64,000 nt of DNA from Chamaecyparis obtusa (taxonomy: Eukaryota; Streptophyta; Pinopsida; Cupressales; Cupressaceae), in NCBI GenBank assembly GCA_027943335.1, contig BSBK01001871.1:2028501-2092500 (forward strand), read 5' to 3'. Shown piece by piece: positions 47,501 to 57,524 of the stretch; positions within the stretch are counted from its first letter, which is position 1, and every line of letters starts with the position of its first letter. Position numbers and translations under genes: made by a program. The notes under the pieces are model-generated. The model saw only the letters and a list, made by a program, of their open reading frames with translations, had not been told where the DNA came from and made no database searches.

Positions 47501-48683
47501 TGAATGGTCGCCAATACATATCATTAATTTTCACTTAATCAAACTGTCTATTATTGGTGACTGTCAATCTTAATTACATATCCCATCGTATAGACCTCAT
47601 ATGATCTTCTTGTAATCATTCTCTGGTAAGTTTATAGAGCTCTGTCATGAGATTGATCATCTTAAATCTACTCTTCTTCCACACCGGAACCGTTTGAACA
47701 TTTTAAGGAGCTGTCAAAACACTTGTGCAATTTTGTCTCTTCTAGAGACTTCACAAAATTGATGACGTGCAAAGGATGGGGACACTACAAAACTCCTTGT
47801 GAATTGGCCCCCTTGATTTGAGCATAGGGCTCTGAGGGAATGACTAGATGAGTTTTCTGCATGGGCTCAAAATTCTTTGAATCTCTCAAGTGCTTGATAT
47901 TTGTGAGTCAAACAATAAACCCATTTTTTATTGCAAAATCATCCAGAAAGACGAGAAAATACTTGGCATTATTATGACTTGGTGGCATTAGTCCGCATAG
48001 ATCAGTGTGTAATAGTGTATTGATTCTAAGGGATCAAAAGGTCTATTTTCTGCAACAAGAAAAGGATCCTAATGTTTTTTAGCAAGGTGAGCAAAGAATT
48101 TCTAATTTCTGCATGAGGGGAAGTCCTCACACCATACCCCTTTTATTCAATGCAAGAAGGTAGCTAGATCTTCAATGCCAGAGTTGTGGATGCCAAGTGT
48201 TCACTGCAAAGGCCCTATCTTCATGTGTGACATTAACAAGATGAAACATCTTGGCGACCCCCTAAGCACAAGCAACAACATCACCATTTATGAACATATC
48301 TGTAATGAGACAATGTTTTTCACCCTTGTGGCAACTAAATTCAACCTTCAAGTTGTGCTCCAATAATTGACAAACTCAAAGAAGGTTCTTAGTGAGCCTT
48401 GGAACATAGAACCTTAATAAGTCTCCACTTGTGAGTTTTGAGGGGAAAAGATATATCTCTAATTCCCTTAACTTCATATGGAGTGTCATTATCAAGGGAT
48501 ACTTGCCTATAGGAAGTGGATGGAGTGAGATCATCAAACCACTCTTGTTCATGTCATATGTTTGGTTGCACAAGAATCAACATACCAGATTGAATTGTTG
48601 TTGAAGTGGAGGCATTTGTTTCGATAGCATGCAAGAAATCCTCTTCATTTGAATCTCTTGTGGATGCAATGTTACCATGTTAT
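44560..48683 (-). pseudogene. Copia-3 protease-integrase-RT remnant
   Basis: Minus strand. Protease reads WYVDSCATKHMT (about 48555-48589; usual DSGA is DSCA). The integrase core reads LLHTDLCGLMPPSHNNAKYF (about 47920-48020) and continues beyond the solo LTR as QNGVTKRHNHAIVEM and HTIVYLSNRAPPK (45740-45880). RT shows YVND at 45010-45021 in place of YVDD, then a thumb block SYLSRFMQEPKVDHWKATKC (about 44625-44695). Many stops and frameshifts exist. It is non-functional. Confidence 0.75.
45927..47789 (+). mobile_element. Solo LTR inside Copia-3 integrase
   Basis: 1,863 bp, begins tgtaatgtcccctatt and ends ggggacactaca, so the termini are inverted repeats. It is flanked by the duplication AAACT (45922-45926 and 47790-47794). 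It splits the Copia-3 integrase frame and contains many TTGATAT/ATCGAT-type words but no coding region. Confidence 0.87.
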
Positions 48684-48951
48684 CATAGTTCCCAGACTCG
48701 GACTCGGTTCGGACTCGGCAAGGCCGACTCGGCTATGACTCGGCAACGACTCGGCAAAATGAAAAAACCCTTGAAATTTAGAGATTTTTAACGATTTAAA
48801 ACTTGTTTCATGCACCCATTATTGAATAAAGCTTAAAGACACTATAACATCATCAAATAGAAGCTAATTTGATCACATACATAAACATACATCCATGATC
48901 CATCACATAAGTACAAATGTAAATTGTAGCTGAAGGAAATAGAAAACAAGT

Positions 48952-50070
48952 TTATGGCTCAAGCTCTAGCTCAGCCTCAGCCTCGGAGTAGTCTATCCGC
49001 CTCCTGCAAAGGTGTGTAAGGTAGGTCCTGGATGATTGAGTAGCCATTATCTCCGCCTGTGAGGTGCCACAATGATCAACATTAGCTGTGCATGTGCTAG
49101 ATCGTGCTCTATCCTTCTCTGCCATAGCCACAGCCTCAGCCTCTCTGTTTGCCCGATCAACCCACTCATGGTCCTCCTCAGTGAAGACATGATCGGGAGA
49201 CCCAGTGAGCCACCTAGACTCTGGATTGATCTCCGCTAGAGTGATCGGAGAGGAGTCAGTGTCCAAAATCTGTTTGGTCCTTTGACGGAGGTTGTAATGA
49301 ACAAAGACAAGATCATTCAACCTCTCCACATACCATCTATTTGCCTCTTCGAGTGGATGTTCTCGAACATGGACCAATTGCGCTCACATCTAGAAGCACT
49401 GCCTGGCTGGCTCAAAATACAGATGACAATTTTTTGAAGGTTTGGGGTTGAGGGCCCAAACATTTGCCACCATCTATCTGAATTTTGAAATAAGGAAAAG
49501 AAAACAAAATTAGTCTCATTTCCAACTTTAAAGCTAAATTACAAAATAAAAAATTAAAATGCATAACTTATAAGCCATAAAATATTTCTACCTTGCATCA
49601 ATTCTATCCAAGTGTCTTTGTACATCTTGCTTGAGAAAATCACTCCTTCATTATTATATTTATCTAGCTCAATCGTTGTAGTTGAGGCTGTAAATGTAAA
49701 TGTAAATTGTAGCACTAGCAGAAGCACTAGGACGAAAGGGAGGCATGGAAGAACTGTCTCCAACACATCCTGCGGATGAGGATGTAGCTACGGATGGGGA
49801 TGAATGAGAGCCAATAGCACCTAACTCTTCCAATTGCCTCTTCCTAGTTTCCTTTTCACGTGTTTCTAACTGGACATAACATAAACGTTTTGCCTCAGCA
49901 GTTTGTTTTTTACATATCTCAATATCATGGCCAGGTATGCCAACAGTATGGTATTTAAATCTATTGATGCCACCATGATTAATTTCTTTACAAAAAAAAC
50001 ATTTTGTTTGGTTTTTTTGTCTACCAGGAAAGTCTTCTGTATGTTTCCAAGCTTCATCATTTGAAGGCAT
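48952..50070 (-). pseudogene. hAT transposase remnant with the catalytic core missing
   Basis: Minus strand. The N-terminal BED-type zinc finger lies at 49669-50070: MPSNDEAWKHTEDFP, then CFFCKEINHGGINRFKYH and the later DIEICKK, giving CX2C..H..C. After a gap, the C-terminal hAT dimerisation block lies at about 49370-49480 (WWQMFGPSTPNLQ, RCERNWSMFENIHSK), followed by the tail LNDLVFVHYNLRQRTKQIL (48952-49377). The region between them is only about 200 bp and lacks the RNase H-like DDE core, so the protein cannot catalyse transposition. The gene is an internal deletion derivative. Confidence 0.8.
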
Positions 50071-50753
50071 TGGGAAAAATTAATGTTTTAAAAACGTGAA
50101 GGCTGCTGCAATAACATAATTTTATAAAGTTATAAGCTAATAAAAATTCAGCAAACCCTACATTTTTGAAGAAAAAAATTGTAAATATATGTTTACAACT
50201 TTTTTCTAAAAAAATGTAAGGTTTGTTTATGCTATTATTCTCCTCTCATTCAAGTATGCAATTTCTATTTTAATAGTAAACATTCAAGATTTGGAAAGTT
50301 AAACTAAAAAAAATTGACAAACAAATGAAAAATCCATAAACATACCTAAAAAACCCAACAAAATCTATAAAATTTAACACTTACCTCTTTCAAATGAGTT
50401 GAGAATGCTTGCTATCAACTCGTTGATGCTCTCAATGCAAACCTATGGTCTCCTCAATGTGATTTATGGTCTCCTCGATTCTCTTCTTCCTTGATGGGAT
50501 GGTTGCAAACTTATGGCCTCTTCTTTTTCTTCCTCTCTCTCACTTTTCCTCTCTTCTTCCCACAACTAGCAAATAGAATGACTTTTAGGGCACACTAAAA
50601 GACATAAGTGAAAAAAAATTAGGAAAAAACTTTTGTTTTTTTGTTTTTTTGTTGGGTGAAAATGCTTTAACGCAGTGCAAGTCATGGAGCTCAGACTTAG
50701 CGAGTTATGGCATAACTTGCATGACTCGCGAGTCATGTGAGTTATGACCCATA

Positions 50754-52065
50754 TGTCATGTCCCCATTTTGGCTGACATTGTTTGGCATGACGGATTTGC
50801 CTATCATCGACTCTCGTAGGCAAATGGTTTGGAGAGAGGGTCATTATGATGATCATTTGATTGCATATTGCTGACAGAGCCTACATTCGATAGAGCCTAC
50901 ATCCAGTTTGGGCCTACATTGTTATAATTTTGAGTTGAGAAATGTACTTTATTATTATAATGTTATTTTATTATAAAGTACATTATAATTGGATGTTTCT
51001 AGAAGTTCTAGCAACTTCTCAAGGAAAAGAATAAATAGAGGGCTTGGGCTATCATTTCTACAGGCTTGGATTTGGATTTTCTTCTACTTCTTCATTGTGA
51101 AGCAATTTGTAGTCTTTGGTCTGCAAATTCTATTCGATCTTTGGGAACGAATCACTCCCTTGGATTGGCATAACTGAGGTAGTGAAATATCTACTGAAGG
51201 GTTGCAAATTTGGAGTTGGTACTCAGCCATCTCATTGGTACTTCATTGAGAATTTGATGTAAGGGTTTGTTGGTGATTGAAACAGCATTTCAGGAGGCAT
51301 TTTTAGTAGGGCCGAAATTATAGGAGGCAATTTTTAGCAGGTCCGAAATTATAGGCGGCCGTTTTTAGCAGGTCCGAAATTATAGGAGGCCGTTTTTAGC
51401 ATATCCGAAAAAGCAGTCCGAAAAAGCAGATCCGAAAAAGCAGTCCGAAAAAGCAAATCCGAAAAAGCAGTCCATGAATCAGAGCTCATATGTAATAGAT
51501 TGTAACAGTCATGTTTGTATTCAGAATATAGTCACTGTTACATTGTTATTGTGATCTGATATTTTGTGACCAGATTGCCATAGTTATGAGTGTGCATTGT
51601 AAGGTCACTATTTATGAGTGTCTATTCATTCAATACATGCCATATTTTCAATAGTTGGAACAGTCCTTATAATCAGTCCACTATAATCAAACTGTGCCAT
51701 TGGTTGTATTGGATTGGTATGCATAGTTAGGGCATTGTGTACATTGTCAAAGCATAACAAAAGATCATAGCATTGTAATCTGATTATTACATGTCACAGT
51801 CATGTATTCTGAGAATTGTAATCAGAATTAGAGAAGTTTGGTATATTTGTAGTAAGTCTTACATTGCTTTGAGTTTCATTGTTGCTCAATTGTACTACAT
51901 TCCTATATGGTATTGTTATCTCAATTGCTTTGATGCCCAAAAACAACAATCACATTGAAACACATCATTTCAAACCAAACAGTTCAGTGCATGCCAAGTG
52001 TTTGACAAATTGACTCGGTTCAGATTTGGGGGTTTTTAGTGATCCTATTGGTAAGGGTCATTACA
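50754..52065 (+). mobile_element. Solo LTR inside the hAT element
   Basis: 1,312 bp, begins tgtcatgtccccatttt and ends gggtcattaca, flanked by the duplication CCATA (50749-50753 and 52066-52070). It contains a two-part minisatellite (51292-51471). Confidence 0.87.
51292..51471 (+). repeat. Compound minisatellite in a solo LTR
   Basis: About four 31-bp units (ccgaaattataggaggc..tttttagcaggt; the ccg of successive units is at 51312, 51343 and 51374) pass directly into about five 13/14-bp units (tccgaaaaagcag, some with an extra base). The short unit looks like the two ends of the long unit joined. Confidence 0.85.
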
Positions 52066-52101
52066 CCATAACTCGTCGAGTCATGCAAACGAGTCATCAT
52101 G

Positions 52102-52970
52102 ATCTGTTTGGCTCTGCACAGCTTGTTGACTTGTTGAACTTGCGGTGAGTTCAGGAACTCTGTATGTTGTTCATTTCCATTTTTCTTCCAATGGGGTTTC
52201 TTCTTTTTGTCCCCTTGATTTGCTAATGGCATAGAAATCGTACCAACATTTTTTAGATCATGTCCCTTTCTTTCATAAATAAGACATTTCCTTTTCTTGA
52301 AAGAGTTTTCTTGATCTGAATTAGATGATCCTAATGGACCATTTTGACAATCAGGTTGTTTTAACTTTTTCCTTCCGCTTGCTTTGAGGACTTGATTATC
52401 TTGGGAGTTTGATGTCTCACCATGGATTGCTGCTTCTTGTTGAAGAAGTTTACCAACTCTTAAAAAGATGGTTTTGTACTTGCCACATTGAGACAAATGA
52501 AAAACACACAAAACGGAAGGGGTAGTGCTCTCAAGACTATGCATACAAGAAAATCATCCATAACTTCTTCCCCTAACACTTGCCGTGATGTCCTAATCTT
52601 TGCTTCTCTTTCAAGAAAATTTTCTAATTTTTCTTCATCTTGCATTTGAAGACAATGTAACCGACGTTGTAAGTGAAGAATTTGAAAATAATTTTTGGCC
52701 CTGTAGACTGTTTTAGGATGATCCCAAGCATCTTTGTAGTGGTGTCTATTCTAATGTAATGTTGTACCTCACATAATACTCCAAACAGAATGATTGATTT
52801 TGTCTTTGAATCAGCCTTGTCAAACCTAGTTTGGTCTGCACATGGATTTGGAGGCATGGTGGTGTTTCTGGAGACAATATCCTATAGATTTTCAAGCTCA
52901 GGACGAGTTTGCACTTTTGTCTTTAAGTAGCATAATTATCTCCTCTAAAAATTTTAGAGTTGGAAAGCAT
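52102..52970 (-). pseudogene. Copia-3 Gag remnant
   Basis: Minus-strand Copia Gag in three frames. It reads through FDKADSKTKSIILFG (about 52815), then ENFLEREAKIRTSRQVLGEE and DDFLVCIVLRALP (52460-52645), then a zinc-knuckle remnant CLIYERKGHDLKNV (52245-52290), in which the second and third Cys are lost. Frameshifts lie near 52735, 52640 and 52540. It joins, across the hAT insertion, to the protease at 48590. Confidence 0.75.
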
Positions 52971-53053
52971 GATTTTTGGTGCATTGTTTGCTATTTTAAA
53001 ATTTTTTCCCTTATAACTCTGTAAGGTTCACAAGTAAAAAAATCATAGTTATT

Positions 53054-54160
53054 GATGTAGGCTTCTTGGCCATGGGTCCGGATCCGAATGCCTATGGAAG
53101 TGGATCTGGAGGTGGGTGCCTTGTGGGTGCCTACCAGATGTGCATTCCAGGGACCCAGATGCATGTGGATGCCTCCTAGAGGCATCTACATGCATTTGGA
53201 TGCTTGGGATGGCTTCTAGCAAGAACCCACAAGGCATCCAGATGCCTCCGCGGGCCTAGGCCCAAAAAAACAAAATTTTAATGACTTTTTCCTACTTGAT
53301 TTTTATTTTAACATGTGCAAATAAGAACTTATTCTATTATCTTGCGAATCCATATGATTCTGATTCCGATTTATGAGCATTGAATCATGAACTATATTTT
53401 GATTTTGTAATTGTGATGATTTTCTGATTTGCATTTGAATCGTGAACATAGACATATATGATGCACCCACAGGGCATTCAAGTGCATTTAGACGCCTCCG
53501 CGGGCCCAAGCCCAGAAAAACAAATTTTTAATGACTTTTTCCTACTGGATTTTTATTTTAACATTTGCAAATAAGAACTTTTAATTCTATTTTTTTGCAA
53601 ATCCATATGATTCTGATTCTGATTTATGAACATTGAATCATGAACTATATTTTGATTTTGTAATTGTGATGATTTTTTGATTTATGAACGTTGAATCATG
53701 AACTGTATTTTGATTTTGTAATTGTGATGATTTTCTGATTTGCATTGGAATCGTGAACATAGACGTATATGATATGGTTTATAATCTTATTGAATATTCA
53801 ATTATTTAATATTAGTTATAACTTATTTGAATTTCAATTTGAATATGTATTGGTGAAGTATCATACTATCAAATGTTTTAATTTTGTATATTTTTTTCAT
53901 TACTTTGCATATACATAATATATATATATATACAGTTCTAAAATATATATATATATATAAATGTATCTGCATTCCCCTCAAAAATTTCGCGCATCTGCGT
54001 ACTTGATTCTCGCATCTTCATCCAGATCCGTACCCGAATCGGTAAGTTAGAAAACAATTATGCTTTTAAGCCTTAGTTACTAGATTCTCTCTTAGATCCC
54101 CTAGATTTGGATCCAGATACGTTTTGGTGCGAGTGCAGATTCTGATGCTTGTGGATGCTC
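53054..54160. repeat. Unclassified hAT-like repeat block with tandem duplication
   Basis: The left part has ggtccggatccgaatgcc; the right part near 54016 has ccagatccgtacccgaatcgg, roughly its inverse. Between them, 53236-53470 and 53475-53775 are direct copies (both contain gcctccgcgggcc and cctac.tgatttttattttaac). The second copy has an extra internal duplication of about 60 bp around gaatcatgaact. TA-rich runs lie at 53924-53960. No coding region is seen. Confidence 0.55.
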
Positions 54161-54164
54161 ATTC

Positions 54165-54707
54165 ATGGTGCTCAATTTCCAAGCCAAAAGCACACCAGTT
54201 TTGGCAGAAATGTTGAAAGTGTATGAGAAAGTCACAGTTTGGAATTACCCTGTAGATCATGAGGGATATCCTCTATTACCATTTGAAAAATCCATACTTT
54301 CTGGCACACAGTTGATGAGTTTTTCAACAAATTGAGACCAAATACTACAATCATCCTCATATGTGACGGGAAGATGGGCTTTTGTGAGCTTCATGGCTGC
54401 AGCTCTCCTTATCTATAGGAAAATTGCTGGTACAATAGATGTAAAGAAGGTGTTGGATATGGTCCATAAGAGTATCTCCTATAAATGTTCTGCCAAGAAG
54501 TCTTTGCAGGATTCCTTTCAAGATTTTAATCCACTGAGCTCTCATAAAAGATATCTATATGACATAGCTTGCGGGTGTGGAAATTTGAAGGGCAAATGGC
54601 TTCCCAATGAGGTGACATTGATGTTGGATTGTGTGATTCTCAAAGTAGTTCCCAACTGGAATGGTAAGGGAGGTTGCAGGCCTCTGATTAGGGTCCATTT
54701 GGTGTAG
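54165..54707 (+). pseudogene. Fragment of a class II formin PTEN-like domain
   Basis: The + strand peptide begins MVLNFQAKSTPVLAEMLK, with VTVWNYPVDHEGYPLLPFEK, then HTVDEFFNKLRPNTTIILIC (other frame), then GRWAFVSFMAAALLIYRK, NPLSSHKRYLYDIA and LDCVILKVVPNWNGKGGCRP. Plant class II formins carry a PTEN-like phosphatase/C2 region with the same landmarks (MVFNF, YEG.PLL, 'NPLPSQLRYL', 'LDCVIL..IPNF.GEGGCRP'). Here two frameshifts (about 54290 and 54365) and one stop disable it, and no formin FH2 domain follows. Formins nucleate actin filaments; this piece is a copied remnant. No intron is apparent within it. The family call is by recognition only. Confidence 0.6.
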
Positions 54708-55009
54708 ATTGGTTTGAAAATGCAGTATTTCCCACCAGCCTTTTACTTGTCGCCGCTCTTTTCTGTGATCTTTAATACCCGAACAAAATCAGCATAGCCT
54801 GCCATGTGCAATCATTTAAAAATCTGTAAAATTCATCTATTAACACGCCTTTCTCATCTTGATGAATGATGAAGTATCATACCATCAAATGATTTAATTC
54901 TGTATATTTCTTGCATTTTTTTGTGTATATATATATAAACACACACACACACACACAGACACACCCTTTTGTTGTGGATCCTCATTAGGAAAGTAGCCAT
55001 TTTGTGTAA
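54708..55009. other. Intron sequence with a repeat copy and an AC microsatellite
   Basis: 54868-54930 (gaagtatcataccatcaaatg and following) repeats 53853-53915 on the other side of the formin fragment. An (AC)n run lies at 54939-54965 beside a (TA)n run. No gene is seen. Confidence 0.6.
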
Positions 55010-55029
55010 TTTTGCCTATTCAAAAAGTT

Positions 55030-55760
55030 CATTCAGGCTGTTCACCTGTAAGTTGTCTTCGTAATGACTACGAATATCTTCATAAGCAACACATTCCTTG
55101 ATAAAATGCCACTCCGTTTCAACCACCTCTCTGCTGCAAAAAATACAAGTTCTTTCTTCTCACATCTCTTTGGGAACCTTCCACCTACCCGTTTTGCACC
55201 GCAAATGATGAGAGCTGGTCCTCAACTGAGCCATCAAGATTTTTGCCTTGCCTTTAATTGCGGAACTTAAATATTCTTTATCGCCATGATCCCATTTGGG
55301 GTTAAATTCTTTGACATAGTAAGCTTTTTCTCTACCTTTTTGTTTTGTCAACATGGCAGTTTTGAATCTCTAACACCCACATTTTTATCTCTATATTAGT
55401 GTTTGGGCATTCATGGAGGTTTATATTCCATTTGTGTAACCACTTGCAATTTTGTTTCTTCCACGTCTTTTTTCTCCATTGTAACTCCTCTACCACCATC
55501 CTAGGCCAGCGATGCACATCCATATTTCCCACTTTTTTAAAGTGGCATAGCAAGCGAATAATTGCTGAGGCCTCAATCGGAAACATACCAACCTCCGCCA
55601 AGAGAATCTCATATGGGACTGTCGACTAGACTTTGAGGTTATTAGTGAGAAGATGTTTTTGGGATCTTTCTATTTGCCGCCATTTGTGATTTGACACATT
55701 AGTCGCCAAAAACCTCACACCCATAAAGGATAACCGAGACCACCAAGAGACCAAAGAGAG
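55030..55760 (-). pseudogene. LINE ORF2 C-terminal remnant
   Basis: Minus strand. It reads TLFGLLVVSVILYGCEVFGD (about 55690-55760), then WRQIERSQKHLLTNNLK, STVPYEILLAEVGMFPIEAS (about 55560-55625) and LMAQLRTSSHHLRCKTGRW (about 55180-55240). These are the blocks after RT in plant and fish L1-like ORF2 proteins ('ILYG.E.W', 'E.G..PIE', 'L..LRTG.H.L.IE.GRW'). Frameshifts and a stop are present. About 50 residues between RT and this part are missing. Confidence 0.72.
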
Positions 55761-55774
55761 TCTTCCTGGTCATC

Positions 55775-57520
55775 CAATCTCACAACTCAACTTTCTTGTT
55801 GTCATGCCAAAAATTAGGGCAAAACACACACAACAAAACCAACAATACACATAAACACCAAATGCCCTTCCCATGGCTAGCACAAAATGAGTCACCTTGG
55901 ACCCATAGTAGGGGTGAAGGTGGAAGCTACCCAACTAGGAGAATGCCAAAATACAAGAATAAACCAGCCTTCAACAAGGCTTTAAAATGTGCTCAAATTG
56001 CCTTCACAAGGCCAATGATACAACCAACAACCCTTCACATAATCTACACCAAATTAACACCCTTATGCCCCCCAAATAGTATACACAAGGATGACAACAT
56101 GGATGCCCATACATCCATGCCTTATCCCCTTCCTCCTAGAGGAAGGACTCTACACTAGATTGGTAGTCCCAACTCTTGCCCTTCACCCATCAAGGCTCTC
56201 TTCCCTCCCAAGGGTGAGTTTGGCCTTGCACACCCCAAAGAAAACAATGCAACAAAGAAAGGAAGACACCACAAGCATGCATAAGCCAAAATGCCAAACA
56301 ATTACTTACAACACTAAGCATTCACATAACACAAGAAAATAAATCATATACATAACATTAAGACAAAGAGTTTTCAAGATCCAACCTCAATCCAAGCTAA
56401 TGGCAATGAGGGTTGAGATGAGCTTTGTCCAACTAGTCTCCTCCTTTGCTATGCAACAACCAAAATCCTCCAAAATCAATCAAGACCAAAATCTCACAAT
56501 CTCTCAAGTCTCCAAAAATTGGAGAGTGGGCAATTGCCCACAAATTTTCCCTCCATCTCCTTAAGAAGACAAAGCCTAATCCTTTCAAATAAGAGGGGGA
56601 AATTCAAATTCAAAATTCAAAAAGAGGAGTGGGCTTGGCATGCAATTCCAATTTTCGTCACTTTTCAAAAGGGCATCTTTTGGAAGGGCAAAAATAGCCA
56701 AAATACATCATAATGGTCAAAATTTGACCACCAACACATGGCACCACTATGGGGTAGCCTATTTTTAACCTCCACTACCATATATGGTCATTAAAAGCCA
56801 CTCAAAAGACCACCTAAAGATTGCATACGAAAATGAAAGAGATTCCCACTCAAGGCTCCTAAAAATAGAGACCACTCACACACAAAGCACTTGGGCATGC
56901 CAACTCACATGACATGTGTCAATTGACACCACAAAAGAATCACATTGCAACACAATACACATGGCATGCCAAGTGGACTAAAATGATAAAATAAAATAAA
57001 CATAATCAATAAATACATTCATGCATCCCTTTACAACAATTACACATTACAACGAGGTTAATTTCTCCCCTTGGAGATAACCTTGGCTTAACATGATTTC
57101 AACAATTATCCATCTTTAATTTCCCCCGATATATCCATGGTCTTACTTGCACACTTGACAAAATATTAGTAGCTCATGAAATGTCAAATAACACATATAT
57201 ATATGTAAATAGAATACATCTAAAAATCACATTCTTAACATCATAAATTTCTAACTACATTTCATAATAATTCTCATCATTTTCGACATAGCATTTCTAA
57301 AGCATATAAAGTCAAGAATAAAATGATACATGTTAATATACCTAACATAATAATCATGATTATTTCTCACAAATTTCCCTAACATGAATGTAACATCAAA
57401 GTATCATACATAAATCAAAGATTTATCAATTACTATGCTCATGACCTACTAAATAGCATGAAAGTGAAAAGTCCTATATCATCATCACATAATCATAAGT
57501 CATCACATAGTATCAAAATG
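55775..57520. other. Unclassified insertion in the LINE, possibly a solo LTR
   Basis: Sequence with no LINE similarity and no coding content. It starts near tgtcatgccaaaaatta (55799) and runs to about 57515. The right junction is blurred by a 21-bp local duplication (aaatcaattc at 57520 and 57541). No clean target duplication was found. Confidence 0.4.
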
Positions 57521-57524
57521 GAAA

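Larger units (their letters stand above)
48684..52101 (-). mobile_element. hAT transposon remnant, interrupted by a solo LTR
   Basis: The left end is catagttcccagactcgg followed by GACTCGG subterminal repeats (48690-48755). The right end region has ACTCG/GAGTCATG repeats (50690-50750 and 52071-52101), split by the solo LTR 50754-52065. The transposase is on the minus strand. The 8-bp target duplication was not found and the right border is approximate. The whole element sits between the gag and protease of Copia-3. Confidence 0.75.
44560..52970 (-). mobile_element. Degenerate Copia-3, split by a solo LTR and a hAT transposon
   Basis: Minus-strand Copia remnant in the order gag (52102-52970), protease (about 48555-48589), pre-integrase and integrase (47795-48120 and 45600-45905), RT (about 44580-45020). 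It is interrupted by the hAT element 48684-52101 and the solo LTR 45927-47789. RNase H, the 3' end and both LTRs were not identified. Confidence 0.75.
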
